Positions 1 through 8,709 of a DNA stretch of 64,000 bases are shown one piece after another. The notes under the pieces were generated by a model, which did not search any database, was not told the origin of the DNA, and saw only the letters and a list, made by a program, of their open reading frames with translations. Numbering within the stretch: position 1 is the first letter of the stretch; each line of letters begins with the position of its first letter. Location of the stretch: the NCBI GenBank assembly GCA_014055525.1, contig WIAH01000002.1, positions 62,001 to 126,000 on the forward strand, read 5' to 3'. A program made the translations under genes and the position numbers. The stretch is from Nitrospira sp. CR1.3 (lineage in GTDB: Bacteria > Nitrospirota > Nitrospiria > Nitrospirales > Nitrospiraceae).

Positions 1-302
1 TGACCTCCTACCCGTGGCCCGGCAATATCCGCGAGCTGCGCAACGTGATCGAGCGGATCGTCATGCTGGGAACCGGCAAAGGAGCCATTGCAGCCAAAGA
101 GGTTTCGCAAGCATTGCCGAAATACGAGGGCAGCCTTCAGCCAGGTGAGTTGTCACACTGTTCGCTGGATGAAATCGAGCGGCTGCATATCATGCGGGTG
201 CTGGAATTCAGCCACGGCAACAAGACTCAAGCGGCCAAGACTCTTCAGATCGACTACAAGACCCTCCTCAGCAAGCTGAAGAAATACGATATCGGCCGAT
301 AA
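1..302 (+). CDS. Sigma-54-dependent activator, C-terminal fragment (5' end outside window)
   Basis: The reading frame is open from base 3, so the gene begins upstream of the window. The visible 99 residues start with YPWPGNIRELRNVIER, the conserved end of the AAA+ domain of NtrC-type activators. A linker follows, then a Fis-type helix-turn-helix (NKTQAAKTLQIDYKTLLSKLKKY) at the C-terminus. Such proteins bind upstream enhancers and hydrolyse ATP to open sigma-54 promoters. The sensing domain is not visible, so whether this is a two-component response regulator or a stand-alone activator cannot be told. It converges on the membrane-protein gene at 333-1595 with only about 30 bases between them and no clear terminator hairpin. 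Confidence 0.9.
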   Translation, partial: TSYPWPGNIRELRNVIERIVMLGTGKGAIAAKEVSQALPKYEGSLQPGELSHCSLDEIERLHIMRVLEFSHGNKTQAAKTLQIDYKTLLSKLKKYDIGR

Positions 303-332
303 GACCGGTTCGATCTCGCACTCCCGCCTACA

Positions 333-1595
333 TCACCGCAGCAGTTTCTTTCCTTCCTCGATCGCCTTTAAAAGCGGCTCGGGAATGTCGACGATGTAGG
401 GCAGGAGCGGCACCATAGGACCGAGAGCGGATCCCACGAGTTCGGAAAACGACCGCAGGTCGAACGGCACGACCCGCATCTTGTGAATATGGTCGTACAC
501 GCGATTGAGGGCATCCAGACCGGCCAGGTCGCCTCCGCTCATCAGCTCGTAATGTCCGCTCGTGCAGGCTTTCAACCATTTCTCCTCGAACGCTTTGGCC
601 CGCTCCATCGACCGCTCTTGAAAGACCTCCAGGGCGCGCGCCTTGGCCTGAGAGAGTTGTCTGGTGAACATGAACAGAGGCAAGGTGAACAACAAGGGCG
701 CCCCCACGACGAAGCTTGCCGCGTAGCCCCAGACGGAAGTCACAAAGACCGTTGCTCCCTCGAATTTCAGCTTGTAGAGAATAGTGGGCGCGACATAGCT
801 CACGCCGTACGCCAGGATAATCCATCCGAACTTCGTCTGTGCATCGCTGAGGAAGCCAATCCCGCCAGTACTGTCCGGATGTGACGGCACCAGGTTCAGT
901 CGCAGGTTGGACACCTGATAGAGATACCAGGTCCACAGCAGCACCTTCACCGACCAACGCAGCCACCAGTATGTTGTGAGCGGTCCGACAAAGATCAGTT
1001 CCCAGGCACCGGGTAATGTCAACCTCTGTAACATCTCATGCAGGCTCTGCCACGTCATCGGCTGCGGTTGAATGTTCAGGTCCGTCGCGTGCCACGTGGG
1101 CCGACCATTGTCCATCTCCGGAATCATCCAGGCCGCGGTGATGGCATACCCGATGATGATGCAAAGCAGATCGGGCCAGATCGCGTGACGCAGTTGCTTC
1201 AGTTTCCAATTGATGCGTAAGAGTCGAGCGGCGTCTCCCACCTCCACCACGCCGGTCGTCAAAAAACATCGAGACGCTTCCCTCGTCTGCCAGTCGATCA
1301 CTCGCTCCGCGACGACAAACATCGGGAGCCCGATGATCAACTGGCCATACGCAGCGAAATCGAAGAAAAAATTCTGGCCGCGCGGTCGCGTCCAGTGGAC
1401 ACCGGACCAGATGGCGAGGACGGCGAGCACACCCCATGTCAGGGCAATGAGATAGAGACCTCGCTTGACGAGATCACCGGTGCGATAGCTTCCCATCCCG
1501 ATTCGTTGAAAAAACCGAGTCAGGAAGTCGCCCTCAAACAGGGAAAAAGGGATGTTGTCAGGGTACTCCGAATGGGCTGCTTGAAGATGGGCCAT
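333..1595 (-). CDS. Polytopic membrane protein of unknown function
   Basis: Encodes about 420 residues. I do not recognise the family. A soluble N-terminal stretch of about 40 residues is followed by roughly six or seven hydrophobic segments, for example near residues 45-65, 75-95, 135-155, 185-210, 260-280 and 285-315. The tail is charged and probably helical, rich in Glu, Arg and Lys, and likely cytoplasmic. The start is uncertain: GTG at 1604 and ATG at 1595 are both in frame and neither has a strong ribosome-binding site. I use the ATG. Overlapping frames on both strands look like shadows. The gene is divergent from the TPR gene starting at 1804, and the 200 bases between them should hold both promoters. 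Confidence 0.75.
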   Translation of the reverse strand: MAHLQAAHSEYPDNIPFSLFEGDFLTRFFQRIGMGSYRTGDLVKRGLYLIALTWGVLAVLAIWSGVHWTRPRGQNFFFDFAAYGQLIIGLPMFVVAERVIDWQTREASRCFLTTGVVEVGDAARLLRINWKLKQLRHAIWPDLLCIIIGYAITAAWMIPEMDNGRPTWHATDLNIQPQPMTWQSLHEMLQRLTLPGAWELIFVGPLTTYWWLRWSVKVLLWTWYLYQVSNLRLNLVPSHPDSTGGIGFLSDAQTKFGWIILAYGVSYVAPTILYKLKFEGATVFVTSVWGYAASFVVGAPLLFTLPLFMFTRQLSQAKARALEVFQERSMERAKAFEEKWLKACTSGHYELMSGGDLAGLDALNRVYDHIHKMRVVPFDLRSFSELVGSALGPMVPLLPYIVDIPEPLLKAIEEGKKLLR

Positions 1596-1758
1596 AGACC
1601 GCACCGATGGCCGAGACGACCGGAGAATGGGACGCGACTATAGCACTTCCTCCATCGCCTTTTCATCCGGCCGGACAGCGAAGGATTCAGGCCCTATCGA
1701 GCTCTTGATCGACCATCTATCCAGACTGTAAGCTGAGGCCCCCATAAATAATCAGTGG

Positions 1759-1770
1759 GATCAATTGATC
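1759..1770. promoter_or_regulatory. Perfect 12-base palindrome upstream of the large TPR gene
   Basis: GATCAATTGATC is a perfect palindrome lying 33 bases before the TPR start codon at 1804. The flanks extend the symmetry imperfectly (GGG on the left, TCCC on the right). Its place between divergent genes suggests an operator, but no regulator is known. This is inference from symmetry and position. Confidence 0.3.
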
Positions 1771-1803
1771 TCCCGGACATTCCTTCACCGCAGGAGGTCC
1801 ACC

Positions 1804-4800
1804 ATGGCCTCATCGATTCGTCTCCGGCTCACGGTCCTGCTGATCACGGCTTGCCTCGCCAGCCCTTTGCCAGCGCATGCCACTATTCCGTCAAACGCGC
1901 TGAATGCCTATGTCGATGGGCTCGATGCCTTGAACGAGGGTCGCTGGCCCGATGCCATCGCGGCCTTTACCAAAGCACTCGACACAGCAGGAGACAATCC
2001 GGATATCGTCCTCGCCCGCGCCGTGGCGAATCTGTTGGCGGAAGATTTCCCCAGAGCCTTGAAAGACCTCGATCGCGCCAAGCGCCTTGGCTATCGTGGA
2101 CGCGAACCAGATCTCTGGATCTACGTGACGGAAGCCATGAGCGGAATCATCGCGGTTCCAGACCATGCACTAGGTGGCAGACCACGAAGCCTTCAATCGA
2201 AGGATGATGCCGTGGTGGTCAGTATCCCAGGCCACGTCGCCCAGGGAGGAGATGACTACACGACCGAATACGGTTCCTTCGTCGTGTACAAGCTCGGCAT
2301 GGATTATCAACAGTTTCGCCTCCCCGACCGGTTCGGTGGGCTAAACAATCCCGCCGGCGTAAAGGGTCCGCAGATGCGCCAGGCCATGCAGAAGGCCGGT
2401 CAATTGTTTGCGGAGAAGAATTACCGGAAACCTGAGCTCGCCTCGGTCAGTGTGGCGCACGCCAAGCAGGGGATAGGCGGCAAATCGACCCCGGTCAACA
2501 TGAATCATATCGAGCGGGCGTTAGCGGCCGCTCCTGAAAATGCCGATGCGCACTATCAGGCAGGAAAGGCCTGGCTCGAGGCAGGCCGGCCGGCTTCGGC
2601 CAGGAAGGAATTCACGATCGCTCTCACCATCAAGACCGATTATGCAGACGCCTATCTCGGCCGGGCCACCGCGGCCGCCCGCATGGACGACGAAAACAGA
2701 ATGGCGGCTGACCTTGAGGCCTACAAGAAGATCGGCGGCTGGCTTTCGACTCGTTCCGCCCGCTCGGCTGTCGAAGGCGAGCTCGGCCAGTACAAAGTGA
2801 AGGGCTCTGCAGACAAGCACCTGGGTGTGCTACAAGAAGCGGCGAAATCCGGCAAGCCGATGGAGCAGTTGATCGATCTCGCCACAAAAGTCCATCGCGT
2901 AAAGAACGAGCAGCGGCTCCGCTACGACGAGCTCTATCAAGACCGCCTCCGCATCTTGGAAGATGCCATACGCGACAAACCAAAGAACCCGGACACCTAC
3001 ACCGAGCTGGCGAAGTACCTCATCGAGGAAGCCGACAATCGTGGCGAGGCGGTCGAACCACGCCGTGCGCTCCAACCCTATCGGTTTCAAATATCTCGCG
3101 AGCACGAACTGCACAAGGCCATCCGGATCACCGACCAGGCCCTGGCGTTGAACGACAAGCATGTCGGGGCCAGGATGCAGAAAGCCTGGGCCCTGACGTC
3201 CTTGAAACGATACAACGAAGCCGACAAGTTGGCGGATCACGTGCTGGAGATGGCCGGCAACAATGCGGACGCCTTACGGCTCTATGGCAAGTTCCGCGCG
3301 ATGCGGGCGAATCAATTATCGAACGAAGCCTGGGGGCTCAGGCAGGACCGTTGCTCAAGTTCCTCGCATGACGAAACGAGAAGCGACGGGCTGTACCGTG
3401 TTACGACCACTACCTGCTATCCGCCGTCACAGGCCGACCTCAACCGCGCCGCCCAGCTCGAAGCTCTGGCGGCAGAACTCCGGCGGAAAGCCCGGGCGGC
3501 GCTCGAAAAGGCCGCGGCGGTCACGAAAGGCACGGTCGATGAATTTCTCATCCGCGCGGACCTCGCGCTCTGGGACGGCAAAACTACGGAGGCACAGCAG
3601 TACCTTGAAAAGGCGGTCGCGCTCGATCCCAAGTCGCTCGAAGCCCAGGATCGCCTGGTGCAGCACTATGCGCAGACGGGACAGAAGGATCGAGCCGAGG
3701 AACAGCGGTTGATTGCCGCGAATCTCGTCCAGACGACTGTTGCGCCGCTGCTGCGACTGGCCTGGAAGAGTACCGAGAAAACCGCCTGGCAAGCGGCGAA
3801 GAGTTATCTCACGCGAGCCTACCAGATTGACCCTGAAGACGCCCGCATTCCGGCTTATCTGGGCGTCGTGAATGAAGGTGACGAGAAGCTGGAGGAAGCC
3901 ACGGCGAACTACCGAACGGCGCTGGCCTTGGAAGAAGCTCGGCTGCAACTGGACGAACTCAAACCTGAGTCCGGCCTGGCGCTCGGTCGGGATGCCTTGG
4001 AATTCGGCCTCGCCATTCAAGCGCGTTTTCATCTGGCAAGACTCGCCGAGCAAGGCGGGAAGCAGGCTGAGGCCTTAGCCCAATTCCAAGCCGTGCTGGG
4101 GTACGAGAAGCGCATGAGCCGCGGGTTCGAATCGCGCGAGATGTTCACGGCCATGTGGCCGGACCAGCAGCCGGAGAAAGGCGCGGTGGTGATGGCGCCT
4201 AAGAATGCGGCGACGCTGGTGGCCGACGCGCATCTGCGGACCGGTAAACTGCTTTCGGCGATGGGAAAGCATGACGAATCGATCGAACACTTCCGCACCG
4301 CCGCCATGTATGGACCGTTGAGAATGGCCGGCATGCCGCAGATCGGCAACGCCAAGGGCGATACCAATTTCAGCGGCATCGCCGGCGCACCGGCATCCGA
4401 AGCGCAGTTCTATCTCGCCAAAGAACTGATGACGAAAGGCGATCTCAAGGGAGCACAATCCGTCCTGTACGAGGCCGGGCGCAATCTGCCGGATCATCTA
4501 CGTGGGCAGCTCAACGAGCTCAACATGGCGATGGCCCGGCTCCACTCCCGCCAACCGCGCGATCCTTACGCCGGCATGAGCGAGGAGAAGCGACCGTACA
4601 TCGATCAACAGTTGGAGCAGAACCGGCGTGCTCCCGAACAGATGAGGATGCGAAATCGCCAAGAGGAGGCACGGGCGGCGGAGTGCCAGGAGGTGATGCA
4701 GATGTGGAGTCGTCAAGAGCAGATGAAAATGCGGGATCGCCGACTGGAATCGCGGGTGCGGGATTGCCGAGCGGCGATGCTGGGGAAGTCGGTGGTGCCT

Positions 4801-5106
4801 GAACTTGTCGGAGCGTGGGCTATGCAGCCGAACAATCAATTCTTGCCGAAAAAGACGCTGACGATCGAGAGCAATGCCCATTACAAGTTGACCTCGACAG
4901 ACGGTTCGATCTCGCAAGGAAAGATGGATATTCAGATTGGCCACATGTCTTACCCAAGGAGAGTCGACCCGTCCCGCGGCCAGATGATGCTCTACGACGA
5001 GGTGTCTGGACAGATCGGCACCATGTGGTACGAATTTACCGGCGATGGCGTGATGGAAATTACGGAGATGGACAGCACCAAGTACGTGACGAAGCGGCAA
5101 CGGTAG
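1804..5106 (+). CDS. Large exported TPR-repeat protein with C-terminal beta-rich domain
   Basis: Encodes 1100 residues. The ATG at 1804 is preceded by AGGAGG with proper spacing and begins a clear signal peptide ending near APAHA (in sequence, LPAHA at about residue 24). An earlier in-frame start at 1765 has no ribosome site and would bury the signal peptide. The mature protein is mostly helical TPR repeats (short runs with A/G at TPR positions such as ALNEGRWPDAIAAFTKAL and AHYQAGKAWLEAGRPASA), interrupted by Ala/Lys/Glu-rich helices. A Met/Arg/Glu-rich stretch of about 60 residues precedes the last 100 residues, which look like a small beta domain starting ELVGAWAM. TPRs scaffold protein complexes, so a periplasmic assembly role is plausible but not shown. 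It probably forms an operon with the gene at 5116. Confidence 0.85.
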   Translation: MASSIRLRLTVLLITACLASPLPAHATIPSNALNAYVDGLDALNEGRWPDAIAAFTKALDTAGDNPDIVLARAVANLLAEDFPRALKDLDRAKRLGYRGREPDLWIYVTEAMSGIIAVPDHALGGRPRSLQSKDDAVVVSIPGHVAQGGDDYTTEYGSFVVYKLGMDYQQFRLPDRFGGLNNPAGVKGPQMRQAMQKAGQLFAEKNYRKPELASVSVAHAKQGIGGKSTPVNMNHIERALAAAPENADAHYQAGKAWLEAGRPASARKEFTIALTIKTDYADAYLGRATAAARMDDENRMAADLEAYKKIGGWLSTRSARSAVEGELGQYKVKGSADKHLGVLQEAAKSGKPMEQLIDLATKVHRVKNEQRLRYDELYQDRLRILEDAIRDKPKNPDTYTELAKYLIEEADNRGEAVEPRRALQPYRFQISREHELHKAIRITDQALALNDKHVGARMQKAWALTSLKRYNEADKLADHVLEMAGNNADALRLYGKFRAMRANQLSNEAWGLRQDRCSSSSHDETRSDGLYRVTTTTCYPPSQADLNRAAQLEALAAELRRKARAALEKAAAVTKGTVDEFLIRADLALWDGKTTEAQQYLEKAVALDPKSLEAQDRLVQHYAQTGQKDRAEEQRLIAANLVQTTVAPLLRLAWKSTEKTAWQAAKSYLTRAYQIDPEDARIPAYLGVVNEGDEKLEEATANYRTALALEEARLQLDELKPESGLALGRDALEFGLAIQARFHLARLAEQGGKQAEALAQFQAVLGYEKRMSRGFESREMFTAMWPDQQPEKGAVVMAPKNAATLVADAHLRTGKLLSAMGKHDESIEHFRTAAMYGPLRMAGMPQIGNAKGDTNFSGIAGAPASEAQFYLAKELMTKGDLKGAQSVLYEAGRNLPDHLRGQLNELNMAMARLHSRQPRDPYAGMSEEKRPYIDQQLEQNRRAPEQMRMRNRQEEARAAECQEVMQMWSRQEQMKMRDRRLESRVRDCRAAMLGKSVVPELVGAWAMQPNNQFLPKKTLTIESNAHYKLTSTDGSISQGKMDIQIGHMSYPRRVDPSRGQMMLYDEVSGQIGTMWYEFTGDGVMEITEMDSTKYVTKRQR

Positions 5107-5115
5107 ACGCAGGTG

Positions 5116-6090
5116 ATGAATCGGTTCTCCCTCGCCCGTCTTGTTTGTCTCTGCAGCTTCCTGGCCGCCGCGTCCGTTCACGCTCAACCGAAAGGCGATG
5201 TCTTCAGTTCCCAAGGCCAATATGACCCATTCGCCGTCGGCAGCGCGCACCGCTGGTATGACAAGCACTCGACGGAAGCCAAGGAGAAATCCAGCCATTG
5301 CCTTTCGATCCTCGAAGAGGCAAAAGCGTACCAGGACAAGGCTTTGGCCCTCTACGAAGAAGCGAAGCAGCCTGGAAACAGCAGACGACAATCTGAACTG
5401 GTCAAACAGGCCAACGAACAGATCAGGCTTCGTGGAGAAAGGCTACGCGCGTTCACGGACTGCGTGAACCAGGCCCTACGTCAGACCGGTCCTCCATCGG
5501 ACCAGTTCGCGTCCAGTGGAGACGGAACACCCAATGGCCGAGTTCAGACCGAATCGCCTCCGGCTCCCGACCCCAGCGATGGCGGCAGCAAGGGTATCAA
5601 ACGGTTTCCGGAGAAGCCGGCTATTCCGCGAGACAAGTCACAACCAACCGCGATAGAAAGCGCAGCGGATGATTGTTTCGCCGCCTCAGTCCCGAACTAC
5701 CGGGGTCCCGATTGGGTCCGCTACAACAGGAAGGCGCCGAAAACGAAACCAGTGGGGCAAGTTCAACCGCTCTTCGATACGTTAGGGCTTGCCGCAGACC
5801 AGGCACTCGATCTCGACGAGGCAGTCTATGGTGCATGGCAGGATCGGGAGCTCATGCGCGATTATCTCATCGGATGGTTGTCCCATTGCTTAACTGAACG
5901 GAAGGTTGTACTGAAACAGGATCCTCGCATTCCCTATCGGCGGCATATGGAAGCTCGCGCACCGTCCGATCTGCAGACCCGAAAGCGTATCACGAGTCGA
6001 TTCGAAGAATTCGGCTACGGCTATCGCAGCTATCCCCTTCCGCCCTTCTGGGATCACGACATGGCCGGACCACCGTCACCGACACGTTGA
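5116..6090 (+). CDS. Exported coiled-coil protein of unknown function
   Basis: Encodes 324 residues. It starts 9 bases after the stop of the TPR gene, with GTG-ATG in tandem and an AGGTG just ahead, so translation may be coupled. The first 21 residues form a signal peptide (cleavage near VHA-QPKG). Residues 45-115 are rich in Glu, Lys, Gln and Ala and probably coiled-coil, with two Cys. A Pro/Ser/Gly-rich linker spans about 125-180, and a compact C-terminal region of about 140 residues contains three further Cys, two or three of which could pair in the periplasm. I do not recognise the family. Its place suggests it works with the upstream TPR protein. Confidence 0.75.
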   Translation: MNRFSLARLVCLCSFLAAASVHAQPKGDVFSSQGQYDPFAVGSAHRWYDKHSTEAKEKSSHCLSILEEAKAYQDKALALYEEAKQPGNSRRQSELVKQANEQIRLRGERLRAFTDCVNQALRQTGPPSDQFASSGDGTPNGRVQTESPPAPDPSDGGSKGIKRFPEKPAIPRDKSQPTAIESAADDCFAASVPNYRGPDWVRYNRKAPKTKPVGQVQPLFDTLGLAADQALDLDEAVYGAWQDRELMRDYLIGWLSHCLTERKVVLKQDPRIPYRRHMEARAPSDLQTRKRITSRFEEFGYGYRSYPLPPFWDHDMAGPPSPTR

Positions 6091-6109
6091 GCAGTGAAGA
6101 AAATCCCCG

Positions 6110-7336
6110 TCACCGCAGGCCAGGATCGCCGCAGTTGGATCCTCCCCCCTTGATGCAGCTCTCATACGCGCGCTTTCTCGAGATTTGATTCTGTTCAGCC
6201 CGTACTGCCTCTTCTTCCCGGTCCGCCTGGTTACTGGCCTGACGCAAGTAGGTCATCCGTTCGGTCGAATTGTTGAACGTCCGACCGACCGGTTCGATGT
6301 TCAGCGTGACCATGCGCAACTTCAGGCCCACGACCGCTTTATGCTCCTCATCGTTCCGGAACCCCACGTAATTGTTTCTCGCCTTCAGATGATTCGCAAA
6401 ATAGTTGGCTTGGCTGTGGCCTTGATCACCGGCCTTGTCGAACCACTTGATGGCCTCCTGTCGATTTTGCGGCACGGTCATTCCGAATTGGTAGACCCGA
6501 CCGAGCAGGAACTGCCCCTCCATATTCCCCTGCTCCGCACTCTTGCGGATCCACTTGACCGCCTCTGTCCAATCCTCTTTCACGCCGGTGCCGTTTTCAT
6601 AGATCATGCCGAGATAGTTTTGCGCTTCCGCATAGCCTTGCTCCGCCGACTTGCGGTACCACCGCAAAGCCTCTTCATTGCTCTGACGAACGCCTTCGCC
6701 ACGTTCATACTGATAGGCGATCAGGTACTGCCCTCTGGGATGACCCTGTTCGGCCAACCTCTGGAACAGCTTCGCGGCACCCGCAAAATCCTTCGCCTTG
6801 TACATCCGTAGTCCTTCATTGATTTGGTCCTGGGTCGGCGTAACCGTCGCCGGAGCGCTGCCAAGATTTTCAAGGGCCAAAGAGGCATCGCGAGCTCCCG
6901 CCGCAGCCGCCTTTGTATAGTACGTCCTTGCTTGCCCGAGATCCTTCGTGACGCCGATACCGCTTTCATACGCTCGCCCCATATGAAACAGACCATCGGG
7001 GTTATTCTGATCCGCCGACTTGCGATACCATTTCACTGCTTCGGCAGGATCAGCCTTCACCCCGTTCCCCTTCTCAAAGAAAAAACCGAGCCAGGCTTGC
7101 GCCGGAGCATAGTTTTGCTCGGCCGCTTTGCGAAACCACGTGGCAGCCTTCGCAAGATCCTTCTTGTGATTAAGCCCATAGGCATATGAGAGCCCCATAC
7201 AATTTTGGTCGGCTGGAGCTTTCGAGTCATCACCGAGGCGGACGATGTTCCGACGACAAGCCGCCAATTCGTCGTTGGCATCCGCATACGCAAGAGCGGG
7301 AAAGAAGAATACGATGAGCAACGCGAGGAGAGCCAT
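6110..7336 (-). CDS. Exported Sel1-repeat protein (first of three)
   Basis: Encodes 408 residues. The ATG at 7336 has GGAGG seven bases upstream and begins a signal peptide (cleavage near AYA-DAND). The start at 7348 lies before the ribosome site and is rejected. The body is Sel1-like repeats of about 36 residues, with units such as GLSYAYGLNHKKDLAKAATW and AQAWLGFFFEKGNGVKADPA, repeated at least seven times in two blocks (about residues 45-155 and 170-310). The C-terminal 90 residues are non-repetitive and charged, with Cys near the end. Sel1 repeats act as adaptors in protein-protein contacts. It converges on the gene at 5116 and is followed upstream by two more Sel1 genes on the same strand, suggesting a paralogous family made by duplication. 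Confidence 0.88.
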   Translation of the reverse strand: MALLALLIVFFFPALAYADANDELAACRRNIVRLGDDSKAPADQNCMGLSYAYGLNHKKDLAKAATWFRKAAEQNYAPAQAWLGFFFEKGNGVKADPAEAVKWYRKSADQNNPDGLFHMGRAYESGIGVTKDLGQARTYYTKAAAAGARDASLALENLGSAPATVTPTQDQINEGLRMYKAKDFAGAAKLFQRLAEQGHPRGQYLIAYQYERGEGVRQSNEEALRWYRKSAEQGYAEAQNYLGMIYENGTGVKEDWTEAVKWIRKSAEQGNMEGQFLLGRVYQFGMTVPQNRQEAIKWFDKAGDQGHSQANYFANHLKARNNYVGFRNDEEHKAVVGLKLRMVTLNIEPVGRTFNNSTERMTYLRQASNQADREEEAVRAEQNQISRKRAYESCIKGGGSNCGDPGLR

Positions 7337-7457
7337 GGTGACCTCCACTTAAGCCGCAGGCCGAGGGCGTTGATGGTACCGAAGAATTCTAAGCGTCAAC
7401 TAAATCACTGCCGCCGCTGGATGGTTCTATTCCGCAGTCATTTCACCGCCGAGACGA

Positions 7458-8678
7458 TCACTGGACACCGTACTTCCGCTTATCCCCCTGGGTTTCTTGA
7501 TGGTTCTGGTAACGGTCCATTGCTCCCTTATCCCCCTGATTGCAGGCCCCCGCCACAGGACCCGAATAGATGCTGCAAGGATTTCCGCCGGCGCCATCAC
7601 CGCCACCCTCGAACGCCGCGGCCGCACGTCGATCGATGATGCCGCCGATATAGTGTCCCAATTGTTCAACATCCTTAAAATGCGGCGTCTTAGGATCTTC
7701 TAGCCAGGTCAAGATCCAGCCGGCTTGCCCATGCTTGTGGCGGCTTGCTCGATCCAACCACTTGATCGCCGTCCGACGATCTCTGGGAAGTCCGCCCCAG
7801 CCGAATTCGTACGCCAGCCCAAGGTGGAACTCCGCATGGGGAAAACCTTGGTCGGCGCTTTGGCGATACAACTGGACGGCTTTCACTGGATCTTTCGGCA
7901 CGCCGTCGCCTTCGAAATACAAATTTCCAAGCGAAAACTGAGCGGCGCGATGGCCCTGCGCCGCCGCCTTGCCGTACCACACCGCGGCCTGCTTGTTATC
8001 CACCGCTCGACCACGACCTTGATTGTAGATTATCCCCAAGACCGCTTGGGCCCGGGGGTGTCCCGCTTGCGCTGTCTCCAGCAGGATTGGGAAGGCCGCC
8101 GCATAGCTTTCTTTCCTGTACAGATCGTAGCCCTGCTTGAAACGCGCCTCGACCTTTGGATCTGAACTGACAAAACCTTGGGGAGAGTCATATGAAGCGG
8201 GGTCTTGTTTTTGTGAACCTGCTAGAGGCATGGAAGGTTTAATCGGCACGGTCCCGCCAGGTTGTCCGGTGGGCCGTCGAGATGATGATGGGCTGCTGGT
8301 CGTGTCCTGACGCGTCAATAAGTCGGCGAGCGCCTGTTCTTGATTGATTCTCGTTGCCTTCACGAAGGATTGGGAAGGGTCGGTACTCACCAATTTCGTC
8401 CCCCCATCGGCGAGAACGAGCCGGTTGAGGTATCCACCTTGTTTCCATTTGAGCGCGACCGCTCCCTTGGCAGCATCCACACATTCCCACGTGCCCGAGT
8501 TCCCGGACTGCTGCGTGAACGTTCCGTCGGCGTTGATCGTCACTTCGCCGCCGACGAACCAGGCCCACTTCCCCACAACGGCATTACAGCCAGCAGCAAA
8601 GCTTGGTTGCTGCTGGAGCGCAACGCCTGACATGACGATGGAGAACAACAGGATCGAGCGCATCAGCATCGTTTTCAC
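7458..8678 (-). CDS. Exported Sel1-repeat protein with N-terminal beta domain (second of three)
   Basis: Encodes 406 residues. A GTG at 8678 sits four bases after GAGGAGG and is the best start. An ATG three codons later is possible. A signal peptide (cleavage near SFA-AGCN) is followed by a small beta domain of about 85 residues beginning NAVVGKWAWF, with the DGTF motif often seen in lipocalin-like or extracellular stress-type domains. A Ser/Pro-rich linker and about five Sel1 repeats (about residues 175-340) come next. The tail is Gly-rich with two Cys. Overall build resembles the neighbours but the N-terminal domain is unique to this copy. The C-terminal 60 residues have no repeats. Confidence 0.85.
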   Translation of the reverse strand: MKTMLMRSILLFSIVMSGVALQQQPSFAAGCNAVVGKWAWFVGGEVTINADGTFTQQSGNSGTWECVDAAKGAVALKWKQGGYLNRLVLADGGTKLVSTDPSQSFVKATRINQEQALADLLTRQDTTSSPSSSRRPTGQPGGTVPIKPSMPLAGSQKQDPASYDSPQGFVSSDPKVEARFKQGYDLYRKESYAAAFPILLETAQAGHPRAQAVLGIIYNQGRGRAVDNKQAAVWYGKAAAQGHRAAQFSLGNLYFEGDGVPKDPVKAVQLYRQSADQGFPHAEFHLGLAYEFGWGGLPRDRRTAIKWLDRASRHKHGQAGWILTWLEDPKTPHFKDVEQLGHYIGGIIDRRAAAAFEGGGDGAGGNPCSIYSGPVAGACNQGDKGAMDRYQNHQETQGDKRKYGVQ

Positions 8679-8709
8679 GGATCCTCCTCAGGCCCGAAAG
8701 CATATCGGT

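Noticed and set aside
4498-5391. A 297-residue minus-strand open frame across the end of the TPR gene
   Set aside because: His/Leu/Arg-rich composition typical of an antisense shadow of a repeat-rich gene; no ribosome site.
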